Positions 44,852-56,200 of a DNA stretch of 64,000 nt are shown here, piece by piece. Positions within the stretch are counted from its first letter, which is position 1. Every line of letters begins with the position of its first letter. The stretch is taken from the NCBI RefSeq assembly GCF_901000735.1, contig NC_081544.1:13194850-13258849 (forward strand). The letters are read 5' to 3'. Below the pieces are notes generated by a model, which saw nothing but the letters and a program-made list of their open reading frames with translations, was not told the origin of the DNA and made no database searches. The DNA comes from Corylus avellana. Its lineage: Eukaryota; Streptophyta; Magnoliopsida; Fagales; Betulaceae. The translations under genes and the position numbers were made by a program.

Positions 44852-46227
44852 AACCTCTGATTTGTCCCACCTGTATTCTATCGTTTATGTAAATACGATG
44901 TCTAATGTATTATATCATCTACCAGGCTTACATAGTGTATTGACGACCAATTTTACTTTGCACAGCTATTGATGTTTTTCCAATATGTTATCAGGCTTGA
45001 CAGGGACTTGGGTTTGACGTTTATGGTAGACAGTATTATGTTGACTAGCAATTTTATTGTTCAGGTTGTGCAGTTTTAATACGACAATTGATTTAGTCTT
45101 CGAAATAGAATGGTTGTAGGATTTTTAATTATTCAAATTTTATGGTGGAGAATTTCACTTGTTTGTTGTTTCATGAAAGGATAGTTATTTGTTCAATCTT
45201 TTAAATGGAGGGAGACATTGTAATCATTAATTACCGTTTAATCCAACTTCAAATTTGTAATTTCTGTCGTACCCCAACTATAATTAAGATATAGGAAGGC
45301 TAAAATAGATTTTGGTATGTTTGAATCTGGGTTTGTTAACAATTTGGTGCTTGAATTTCATGATTTCACCCTCGAAAGTCAATTTGTTGTCAATGTGATC
45401 TGATCATAGTGTTTTTGTCAATGTGGTCACTATACCGGTGGTATGGTTATTGATTTTTTGGGGTTGTGGAATTAATTTGCGGGGTTCGATTAGAGCTAAA
45501 GCTGAGGTGGTAGAAATTTGATTTAAATCGTTATGCATTAATAAGATCCTTGTTCATTTGGGTTTATGAACCTTTATTTATTCGTTATCAATTAAACTTT
45601 CTACACCTATTGTTTCGCACTTCTAGTTGGCTTGGTTTTAAAAGCAACCTATAAGTGTGGATAAATGCGTATCGGAAAGTGAAGTGCAAAGTAAATAGTC
45701 GTCTTTTACCTTTTCTTTAAGTTCTTGATTTACATTTAAGAGAATCCTAAGGTATTAATAATTTGTATCTAAGCATTGACATGATGCATGTTGGTGTATC
45801 AAGAATAACCCTAAGGAAATGGCCCTCCCCGACCCAAAGTTAGTCCGTGTAGGCCCATTTATGACGAGTACTATGATTCGACTAAACCCCACCAAGTCTA
45901 GACAAACGAACACAAGCAATAGAAAGACGTGTATCGTATTTGGACCAAGTGTCTCCTAACACCCCTTTATTGCTAGGGGCTAAGGGATTTTCACATAAAA
46001 GACTTAGGCTCCGTTTGTTAAACGGTTTTGTCATGGTTTTGGTACTATACTATTCATCTCACTTTTTCATTTTTTCAATATTATCTTATTTTTTACATCA
46101 CATCAATCATTTTTTATTATTATTCAAATAAAAAATCACTACAAAACAATTTTTTTTTTTTTTTTTTCTTTCACATTAATCACTTTTTGTTACGGTATCG
46201 AATCCCCTCCTCCCCCGACTGAGGACA
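44852..46227. other. CAMTA 3' flank and AT-rich intergenic DNA
   Basis: Presumed CAMTA 3' untranslated region (44852 to roughly 45200), then AT-rich DNA. No further gene is recognised. Confidence 0.5.
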
Positions 46228-47063
46228 AGGGGTGGGCAAAAATACACCCAACCCACAAACCTACCTTGATCCGCCCTGCTCGGATTTGGTTAAAATTTTG
46301 GGGTGCGGATACCCGCCTTGCCCCCGTTATCAACAATAAAGGAAAAAAACCCTTATTCTCTTCTCTGAGCCGCCTCCTCCCTCTCTTCTCTCACTCTCTC
46401 TGCTCTGTCTCTCTCTCTCTCTCTCTCTCTGTGCTCTGTCTCGCTCTCTTTTTGTCGACGTTTGCTCTGGTGTCAATGGTGAAGACTTGTTGTTTATTGG
46501 CATCCATGGCGCTGATTAACATATCCGTAAATACCTCGGTGTAGCATGCTCCTGTATAGAGATTTGAAGAGTTAATCCCTAGGAGTTGCTGTTCGGATCT
46601 TCCATTCATAGATCTCGCATAATAATGGAGAATGGAATGTCTAATCCAGTATTTCCTAGCCATTTGGCCAAGATTTGAACTCCTGCAAGGTGGTAGTGTC
46701 CTTCTGTCTTGGTGAGTTCGTGTTTATCCCATTCTCGCTCTCTCTGTCTCTGCCTCGCTCTCTCTCCTTCGCCGTCTCGCTCTCTCTCTTCGTCTCCGGC
46801 TCTCTCTCTCTCTCTATCGCCGGCTCTTGGATGAAAAAAAATGAAGGAAAAAAAAAAGCCCAAGAAAAATAAGCCATGCCCATAAACACCCGCCCCTCCA
46901 ACCGGCATTACCCGCCCCGTTCAACCCGTCCCGCAAAACCCGAAACCTGGCGGATAGGGTTAACTATCTCCGGGTTATGGGTAGGCTTTTTCAATCCCTC
47001 AAGGTGCGGGTCAGGTAGCCGAAACGATTGATATCCGACCGAATCTAACCGGTGCCCACCCCT
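46228..47063. mobile_element. hAT-like non-autonomous element (AGGGGTGGGCA ends)
   Basis: Perfect 11-bp inverted ends AGGGGTGGGCA (46228) and TGCCCACCCCT (47053-47063). Flanks share TGAGGA on both sides, suggesting a degraded target duplication. The interior has two CT-rich tracts (46380-46450 and 46731-46820). No transposase; the open frames here come from the CT/GA tracts. Confidence 0.65.
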
Positions 47064-48356
47064 ACAGTGAGGATTTATGATTTAAATGATTTTATGAGAT
47101 GTATTAGTAGCTCAGCATATTTTATTGATAAGTTTATCAGGTCAATTCATGTAAAAAATTATTATATGTTATTTCCGCATCCTTAATTGTTTAAGGAGGA
47201 AATAGTAGTAGCGTCCCGTGGTTTATTGTAAAAAGAAAAAAATTTCACTTTCGCCCTTACATTTCGACGGGATCCCACCTCCCCACCCGTGAATCAAGTG
47301 TAGGAAAGCACTCCACAAAAGAGAAGGAAATGAGCTCAATCATAATGTACGCACCAATCTAGTAAAACACTATATCTGTGAATCCCTAGCGTATTTCCTT
47401 ATGTAACTAATATTGACTTAAGCATCAGAGTGACCTGCAGGATGCTTCATGCTTTTGACCTTCCTTCTCTCTGTAGCTTTTCTCAATTAAAGATTTTGGT
47501 GTGTGACCGACTGAAAGAGTTGGAGCCATTTGTGGGAAATCGAATTGCTGTGTTGATTCTTGAAGATAAAATGGTTGTATGCCAAAAGCGAGTACCTTAA
47601 GATACAGCGCTGGGCCACCCATTCCGCCCAACCCAAAACAAAGAATCCCGGCAAACCTAGGGCCATCTACCCAACCTAATCCTCAAGAGCAATTAAATAA
47701 TTTCAATGATCGAGCTCCAGCTACAACTGATCGCACAAAATATGTAGTAACTAATGCAGCAACATGATGATACAAGTCAACATGCAAAATCAAGATTCAT
47801 CTTACCATAGCAAGCGTCAAACCAATGAACACAATAAAGCAAGGGAGAATGCAACATACAACAAAAATAGAGCCTTGGCGAAGAGAAAGTAAATCAAACA
47901 ACATGAATCCAGTAGCTGTGTAGATGCTTGATTGAAAGATTTGCAGGCCATGATGGATTATGTTGTGAGAAATGCAAATGGCAATCGCTCCTTTATGGTA
48001 GGCGGTATAGTCCATGGGACTCGGTTGCCCTTCATGGAATGGGTATCCCAATTTTCCCCCACCTAACTTCAAAGTGTCGCAGATTGATGCTTATAACAAT
48101 TGAAGAGCCGGTAGACCACCGGGAGACCAATAGAGCTCATATGGACTTGCAAGTCGTGCCCAACAAATTATGTGTAGAGCAATTTCTATTTCATTAAAGG
48201 GATCGATGCGACATTGGTTTAGCAACCTACAACGAAGATTTATTGATTCCTTTGACGAACTGTCCAAAGGGTTTGTGAGCTAGTTATTCCTTTGAAGAAC
48301 TGTCCTTTATAGGAGGGCACCTTTACCGAATATTGTGTGCCTACCTCTTGACGGTC
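47064..48356. other. Intergenic region with unassigned open frames
   Basis: Minus frames 47425-47631 and 47797-48072 have some hydrophobic character (SLRQGSIFVVCCILPCFIVF), but I recognise no family. The pieces could be exons of a decayed gene or non-coding. No confident gene call. Confidence 0.3.
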
Positions 48357-49823
48357 TGTAATGCTCTAGTAAAATCAATTAATTGGTAATTAACTTCATG
48401 GTTTACCTCCCAACCTTATCCACGGGGAACAAGACTTTGGGATCTCATTTTCTCCTAAGAGAGTTTGTAGCGGAAGACTTTGACTCATGGAAAAAGATAA
48501 CAATAATTTAAAACCATAATCATAACAACCAGATTGAAACTTAAAACATCATAACATAGATAGACTTCCAAGTACTAAGGTCAAAGACCATTTATAAAAA
48601 TATGTTATAAACCAAGTCTAATTATTTTAAAATAACATTAAAGCCTATGATTAACTAAGTACAGTATAAAGATAATCTCGACCATATCCTATCGGGTGAC
48701 TCCAACAGTACATGGACTTGAGCCATACCGGGTCCAGGTCCTCAAAAATGACTTTGATCAAGTCCTTCACTACCACCAGATGGTTCCCCGAATCCATCTC
48801 CTGCTAGGCTAGCTATAACAGTGCAGATATACATAAAGATGGATGATGAGTGTAAGTTTTAAGTGTTGGCTAAATGTTCGGTGAGCAAAATGGATTCAAA
48901 GTGCCAAATCACTATGGGCGTTCGAACGAGATTCATAGCCGTCCGGACGAGATTTAAAAGCTACACAATTAATTTTATCCCGAGAGCCTCGTCTGCAAGC
49001 CCGTCTGCAACGGCGTCCGGACGACCACTTACGAGAACAATATTTCCCATGTTTTAAGAGCCCCGTTTGAATGAGCCCATTTACCGTCTGGACGGCCCGT
49101 AGTCTGCTAGGTTTAATTTAAATGTAATTGAGTCCTAATTAGACTATGGGAGTCTGCTAGGTTTAATTTAAATATAATTGAGTCCTAATTAGACTAGGGG
49201 TCTTTGTATTATATATATAGATCTTTACAGATCTGTATTACTACGAATTTCTGCATCTAGAATTCGCCGTCGTGTGCTAAGAGAGTCTGTGATATAGAGA
49301 GTCTATTCTCTCTCTTAGAGTGATCATTTGTTTTTACTTGTAGATTGTTGAAGTGAAGTCAACCGGAGTTCCAGTGAAGGGAGATCACGTAGAAGGATTG
49401 TGCTAGCAGTCTCTAGAAAGGGCTACTGCGGTAGAAGGCAAGTGGGTCGCTTGTCTTATACAAGATCGTGTCAATTGCAAAGGTTTTGTAAGTGTGAACG
49501 TCTTGTAATCCTTTATTCTTTTACTGAGTTAGTTGATTTCCTGGGTTTGGCTGCCCCGGAGAGGTTTTACTTTTAGAGAGTTCTCTAATTGGTTTTCTCT
49601 TCGTAACCAAAATATCTGTGTTGTTTATTTTTTATTGTTTCATATATTTTTGGTTGTTTATTAATTGTTAAGTCAGATCTATTTCTGCATAAATTGTGTG
49701 AAACACCTATACATTCAAAATAGGTGTCGTTTGGTGTCGTATAAAGAATTTTCAATTGGTATCAGAGCGGGTTCACTTTGTCAAAGGATTAAATTCCTGA
49801 GTGTGATCCTATATACTTTCAAG

Positions 49824-50174
49824 ATGTCCCAAACTCTTGATTGTTTCGAAACTGTTGATAATAATTTTTGTGAAACTATTATGTCTTCTGATAAACAATA
49901 TTATTTTGATTATGATTCTGATAATGAAATTGATCTTCAGGAGACTTATAATTTGTTGTTTGTGAAATTCTCTGAGCTACAAGTTATTAATTCCAAGAAT
50001 CTAAAGAAACTCAGAGAGGCTGAACATGATAAAGATGAGCTAATTGGTGAATTGAGTGATTCTCTTGATTTGTGTAAAACATTTAAATCTGAAAATCGTG
50101 ATCTTGATAATAAAGTTGTGTCATTAGAGAATGAATTAAAGGAATCCAAAACTCTATTGGAAAAAATTCTCTAA
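49824..50174 (+). CDS. Gag-like protein, N-terminal part (coiled coil)
   Basis: Starts MSQTLDCFETVDNNF and continues as an acidic, Lys/Glu/Leu-rich probable coiled coil (ELQVINSKNLKKLREAEHDK, SLENELKESKTLLEK). It ends at a stop after a run of six A (50161-50166), where a one-base shift would lead into the next gag frame. The first Met after the primer-binding site was chosen as start, since an upstream ATG at 49665 lies in the LTR. Confidence 0.6.
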   Translation: MSQTLDCFETVDNNFCETIMSSDKQYYFDYDSDNEIDLQETYNLLFVKFSELQVINSKNLKKLREAEHDKDELIGELSDSLDLCKTFKSENRDLDNKVVSLENELKESKTLLEKIL

Positions 50175-50577
50175 TGATAATCTTGACAAAATTTTACATA
50201 CCCAAAAATCTACTTGTGATAAACCTGGGATTGATTTTGACAAGATTATTGCTCCTTCCTCTAACCTTGCTTCTTCTTCCAAGAAAGTTTTTGTTGAAAT
50301 AGAAAACTTGGAAGAGCCATTGGATAAAGATAAGCTAGTTGCTGTTCATTCTTCAAGAAGAAGAGGAAAAGAAGTCTTAAAGAAAAAGAAGAAAGTAGCC
50401 ACTGCGACCTCAAGAAGTAAGAAGGGTAAGAAAAGTAAGTACTCTCGTGCTAAGCACTTTTTACCTAGAAGCAACTCCAACATTGTTTACCTTGCAAGGA
50501 ATCAATCTTCTCAAAATTTCATTCCTACATGTCATCATTGTGGTAAGATTGGGCACATTCGCCCTAATTGTTTTTAG
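50164..50577 (+). CDS. Gag-like protein, C-terminal part with CCHC zinc knuckle
   Basis: This frame carries a very basic stretch (SRRRGKEVLKKKKKVATATS) and closes with CHHCGKIGHIRPNC, a CX2CX4HX4C zinc knuckle as in copia-type gag, then a stop at 50577. Shortly after it, VWVKKADTIHPLRGSG resembles the linker that precedes the integrase region of copia elements, but no pol follows. Confidence 0.65.
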   Translation, partial: KFSNDNLDKILHTQKSTCDKPGIDFDKIIAPSSNLASSSKKVFVEIENLEEPLDKDKLVAVHSSRRRGKEVLKKKKKVATATSRSKKGKKSKYSRAKHFLPRSNSNIVYLARNQSSQNFIPTCHHCGKIGHIRPNCF

Positions 50578-53262
50578 TTGAATAATCATGAGTAAAAAAG
50601 AGACTATTTTCATTCTAGGGATAGTCATGATGAATTATTCAACATGCTAAGGGGTGTTATAACCCAGTTAAATGACTTGGACAAGAGTCACACTTCTGTT
50701 CTCAAAATGAAGAAAGTTTGGGTTAAGAAGGCTGATACCATTCACCCGTTGAGGGGGAGTGGTATTGGACTCACCTAGTTTAGGTGGGCGCATTGCATGC
50801 CTAGGACAGACTTTGCTTATATATATATATATTTGTGTCCTAGTGTCATAGTTTGTTGGGTGTTTTTTTTTTTTTTTTTGTTTAAATTTTTGTTTGTGTT
50901 TTGTTTCTTTTAACATGTTTTGTTTTGTGTGCATTTAAAAAAAAAATATATATTCAAAAAGACAAAAATATTTTAATTTGGTTGTTTTTCTTTTCTCTCT
51001 TTTGTCTTATGTACCCAGATAGTTCATTAATTTCTCGTGTTGCTTTCATGAATTTAATTCCTTGCATCTTAGAATATTCTAAATATGCATGAGATAAAAA
51101 ATTGTTTCAATGGACTTGTTTTTGTGGTTACCTAAAGCTTGAGCGTAGTGGTACGTTTTACCTATGCTTAATTCTTATGCACACTTAAGCTTAATTTGAG
51201 GTAATTTTATTTAAAGTGAGGTATGTTAGGTAACTACATGAGGTGTTATTGACTAGTCATATTTTTTTTAAATTGACCATATGCTAGTTGAACTTAGGGC
51301 TTAAAAATTCCTACATTCTTTCTTTTGTATAAAGCACCAATTGTTTAAGGACACGCTCTCAAAGAGAAAAATAATCAAAATAGTGAAACACAATCAAAAG
51401 AACATGTTCTTTATGGAATTTATTTTCACTGTGTCAAACTTGTGCTATTTTTTTTCAAAAGAGGATTGTATTGGATGAGAGTGGCTAGGCCCTAGTATGA
51501 TAAGGTTTGACTTTTGATTGAATTTACTTGTCAAAACCTCATGTTGCTGAAACTTTCTCCTCTTTTGTAAACTGGTATTTTTTTTCTCATTAAATGGCTT
51601 ACACACACAACACACAAGCATGGATTGAATGGATCATTTTTCTTGGCTTGGGTTAAACAATATGAGTTTCTTGCCATTTCTAGTCTCATGTATATTTTGC
51701 ATATTTGGAGTATGTTTGGGATGTTCATTGCGAAAATACATGAGTTGTTGATGTGTGTATCATGTGTGTTCATTTGACTTTTGAGGGGTAGAAATTTTTT
51801 TTAAAAGTTTCTTGTTGATTATTAAGTCTTATATTGAGGGGGAGTTTCTATTATTCATGATCTTGTTGTATTCTTCATGCATTTTCCTATATGTGATCAT
51901 GAGTGTTTGATTATTGTTTTTCTTGTTCCACATATGCCTTGATGTTTTTGAGTTGAGTGTTTCAGGAAACATGATACCTTTTGTTAAATTGTGACAAAAA
52001 GGGGGAGTATAAAATTGGGGAGAGGACGGTGACTACTCCGATTAATTTTGTCTCCGAAATTGCCAAAGGGGGAGTTTGTAAGTTTTAAGTGTTGGCCAAA
52101 TGTTTGGTGAGCAAAATGGATTCAAAGTGCCAAATCACTATGGGCGTGCGAACGAGATTCATAGCCGTCTGGACGAGATTTAAAAGTTGCAAAGTTAATT
52201 TTATCCCGAGAGCCTCGTCTGCAAGTCCATCTGCAATGGCGTCCGGACGACCACTTACGAGAACAATATTTCCTGTGTTTTAAGAGCCCCGTCTGAACGA
52301 GCCCATTTACCGTCCGGACGGCCTGTAGTTTGCTAGGTTTAATTTAAATGTAATTGAGTCCTAATTAGACTATGGGAGTCTGCTAGGTTTAATTTAAATG
52401 TAATTCAGTCCTAATTAGACTAGGGGTCTTTGTATTATATATATAGATCTCTACAGATCTGTATTACTACGAATTTCTGCATCTAGAATTGGCCATCGTG
52501 TGCTAAGAGAGTCTATGATATAGAGAGTCTGTTCTCTCTCTTAGAGTGATCATTTGTTTTTACTTGTTGATTGTTAAAGTGAAGTCAACCAGAGTTCTGG
52601 TGAAGGGAGATCACGTAGAAGGATTGTGCCAGCTGTCTCTGGAAATGGCTACTGCGGTAAAAGGCAAGTGGGTCGCATGTCTTATATAAGATCATGTCAA
52701 TTGCAAAGGTTTTGTAAGTGTGAACGTCTTGTAATCCTTTATTCTTTTACTGAGTTAGTTGATTTCTTGAGTTTGGCTGCCCCGGAGAGGTTTTAATTTT
52801 AGAGAGTTCTCTAATTGGTTTCCTCTTCGTAACCAAAATATCTGTGTTATTTATTGTTTATTGTTTCATATATTTTTGGTTGTTTATTAATTGTTAAGTC
52901 AGATCTATTTCTGCATAAATTGTGTGAAACACCAATACATTCAAAATAGGTGTCGTTTGGTGTCATATATAGAATTTTCAATGAGTATCAAATTTTGTAT
53001 ATTTGAGCCTCTTAACCCGTATTTGTTATGCTCTTAGCTTTGTTATTTTATGATTTTTTGGTTAGTTTTGGTATTTTTGTGTTTTGCAGGTCATTAAGAG
53101 AAAACTGCGGTTTGAAGATGGAAATTTGCAAAGAAGTTGAAAGCCCTTGGTAGTGCGAACGAGCGCATAGAACCACTATTGAGCGCAGCTGTGCTCGAGC
53201 ACATGCAAGGCACGCTTAAGCGCACATCCATGTCAGCCCTAGCACGCAGCGCTTAAGGCTTC

Positions 53263-56200
53263 TGATGTACAAATTTAATTGTATTCGCAAGCGCACGAGT
53301 AGTGTGCAGTACAGCGTGTGCAAGTGCGAGGTCGATCCACAGGGAATTGTGTCGTGAAAACTAATTCTTATCTAAACTAATCCTATTTTAACCTAGTTCC
53401 GAAGTTTATCAGGCATTTGAAATTGAAAATAAAAACTGAAACAAAATGAAATAATTAAAAGATAAAAAAGGCACTAAGGTTTTCAAAATCCACCCCTCCA
53501 AATTAAAGCATACATTCTCATGTGTTTGTTCATACATCTGACAAACAATTAAAACCTATGCATGTTCTATTGTTTTTTTATAAACCAATTGAATCATTCG
53601 ATGAATCCATCTCTATTACAAATCACAACGAATATCCAATTGATATCAAATCATCCACTGTATTCGTAAATCACAATGGATATAAGTCTCAATCAAATCA
53701 TTCGATGTATCCGTTGGATGAAACACAACGAATATCCAACGTTTTGACGATTTATAAACAACAATCAATCACAATTTTGTCACGAAATTGAATTGAAACG
53801 AACATACATTACATTAAACGACAGATTTGTACGAACAAAACATAAAATATAAAACTAATCAATGGCGAGGCTTCATCTTCAACCTTAGTTGAAGATTTAG
53901 TCTCTCATGACAAAAGAAATCATAAAGAAACTAAATTACTTCATTAAAATTAAAAACTTACAAAAGAATTCGAGTTCCAAGCTACAAAAACCCAGAAAAC
54001 ACGAAAAGCGACCAAGAACGGCACCCCCGGCGCGTCTCTGTACGTTTACAATGGAAAAAAAATGATATTTATAAGCTAATTTTAGGGTTTCAGTGCTGCC
54101 AGGTCAGCTGAGTGCGCTCGATCACACTCTAGGTGCGCTCGATCGCACTCGTGCAACATGTCTCCTATGGGCTGGGCGCGAGTGCGCTCGATCGCACTAA
54201 ACGTGCGCTTGAGTGCAGTTCCAGTTAGAATTAGCCTACCCTTATGAAATGTGAATTTGTATATTTTTGAGTTAGCTTTCCAATGACACCAAGATTGCTT
54301 CAATCGGAGCTATATAACTCAAGATATGGTCTTTTTAGTGGAACTCGTCGGATGCGAATCATCACTCGATCCAAATTTGCTGCCAATGCTCCTTGAAGTG
54401 TCTTAAGCCCTAGACTTAATGGAATGATTTGCAAATTTCACCTTAAAACCACATTTTTCTCTTAACAACCCGCAAATCACTAAAACACCAAAACTAACCG
54501 AAAACATTAGAAATTAACATAGCTAAGAGCTTAACAAACATAAGTTAAGGGGCCCAAATATACAATATTTGGCACTCATCAAATACCCCCAAACTTACAT
54601 TTTGCTAGTCCCTTAGCAAAACAAAATGAAAAAACAAAATCAAAGCATGAAACATAAGTCCTCTGTCGTGGGCGAGACGATTGCATTTAGCATATGCAAC
54701 AAACCTTTTAAACCCCTAGGTATCCTTAGAGGACGAGTGAAGTCTCGTGAGGGTTTAATAGTAATGATACCCACAAACATTTATGCACTATGTTATTAGA
54801 CAAACAGGGAATTCCACACAAACACATGGTTCTCACATCATGAGTAGGTTTAACAAAGTAAACACCACAATGAAATCATCAAGCCAACCACAAATCATTC
54901 AACTCGAAGGTGGAAATCTGAGACAACACAAGCTCTAATAGGTGCAAAGTGAGACTAACACAAAGTTAAGAGGCTTCAATTTTTCTCAAAGTTTGGTGTA
55001 CCTGAAAATTCATAGGAATTCACACAGATGAAAACACCAAAGGCTTAAATCAAGACATGCATTTTTTATATATATATTTTTTTTATTTTTTTATTTTTTG
55101 TGTAAGCTGTGCGATGTTCAGCTCTCTTAAGCTTTCTAATTGACCTATGTAACGAGTGTTGGGCCAGTGACTCCCAAACCAGATGGTTTAAGGGCACTAG
55201 ATGTAAAACATCCCTAAGGCTTAATTACTCAAGTCAAAAAGGTTACGAAGCCAAACTAGCCGTACAGTCAACCAAGTTCAATTCACATCTTTTTACGGGA
55301 ACACTCAATGCTTAGTGAGGCATGAGGTCCGGTTACTCAATGAAAAGCTCAAACTGATGATGACACTTTTTTTTTTTTGTTTTTTTTTTTTTCTATCTTC
55401 AAGCCAAGGTTTAATCAACACTTCATTCTACAAATCACAAGGCACACCCTAATCAATCCAAATCTTATACCTCACAAACTTTATGCTAGTGTGCTTGTGA
55501 TAATCAACTCAGACATGTAAAGTCTCTCTAATCCACCAAATGAGTTAAAGGACTTAGATTTCTAATGACATGCAGTGTTCAAAAAGTTAAACACACTAAT
55601 GACATGCAAACAATAGTTATGATGTAACTCATGCCCAATTAACAACATAGCACAATTTTTTTTTTTTTTTTAACAAAACAAACAGATAAAAACAAAGAAA
55701 AAGACACAAACAAACAAAAAGACAATGTGTTTGTCCACACCCCCAAACTTAAATGACACATTGTCTCCAATGTGGCAAGGGATACAATACGTGGGATGAG
55801 GAAACTCAGTGTGCAAAGGCCAGGGCGTCCCCCAAACTTGAACACCAAAAGACCTGTCAAAATCTAACAGCAATATTTCCTCATAGAAACAAACATCAAA
55901 AGATTAATTGCTGTTAGAGACAAAAAAATGAAATGACAAAAAGGAAAATAAATCAAAAATAAAGTGCGGAAAATAAAAAGAAAGAAGGAATACTGCACTT
56001 TCCCCGATCATTTGGGTGTCCAACCAATCCCTTCCACCCTTTCTTCTTAAGAATTTGATATCCCTCTGGAAGGATGTTTTGCCGTCTCAGGTAGACTAGT
56101 TGCTTGCTTCAAAAGATCTTCTTAGGAACATGGTTCCTAGATTTGTGACCTTGTGTGCATAGATCCTTGAGAATTTTAGCATGAGACGGCTCTTTGAGAC

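Larger units (their letters stand above)
48851..52980 (+). mobile_element. Non-autonomous LTR retrotransposon, gag only, with intact ends
   Basis: LTRs of equal length (904 bp) at 48851-49754 and 52077-52980, TGTAAGTTTTAAG...GAATTTTCA, differing by only a few substitutions. A perfect 5-bp target duplication ATGAG flanks them (48846-48850 and 52981-52985). The primer site TGGTATCAGAGCGG is at 49757 and the purine tract AAAGGGGGAGTT ends at 52076. The 2.3-kb interior holds only a gag-like region with one CCHC zinc knuckle; there is no protease, integrase or RT. Confidence 0.92.

Noticed and set aside
46266..46908. Several frames on both strands near the CT-rich tracts
   Set aside because: Low-complexity CT/GA sequence inside a non-autonomous transposon.
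48863..49057. 64-residue frame, repeated at 52089-52283
   Set aside because: Both are the same place in the two LTRs of one element, not genes.
49665..49823. Upstream ATG extension of the gag frame
   Set aside because: It reads through the LTR end and the primer-binding site; the ATG at 49824 is the plausible start.
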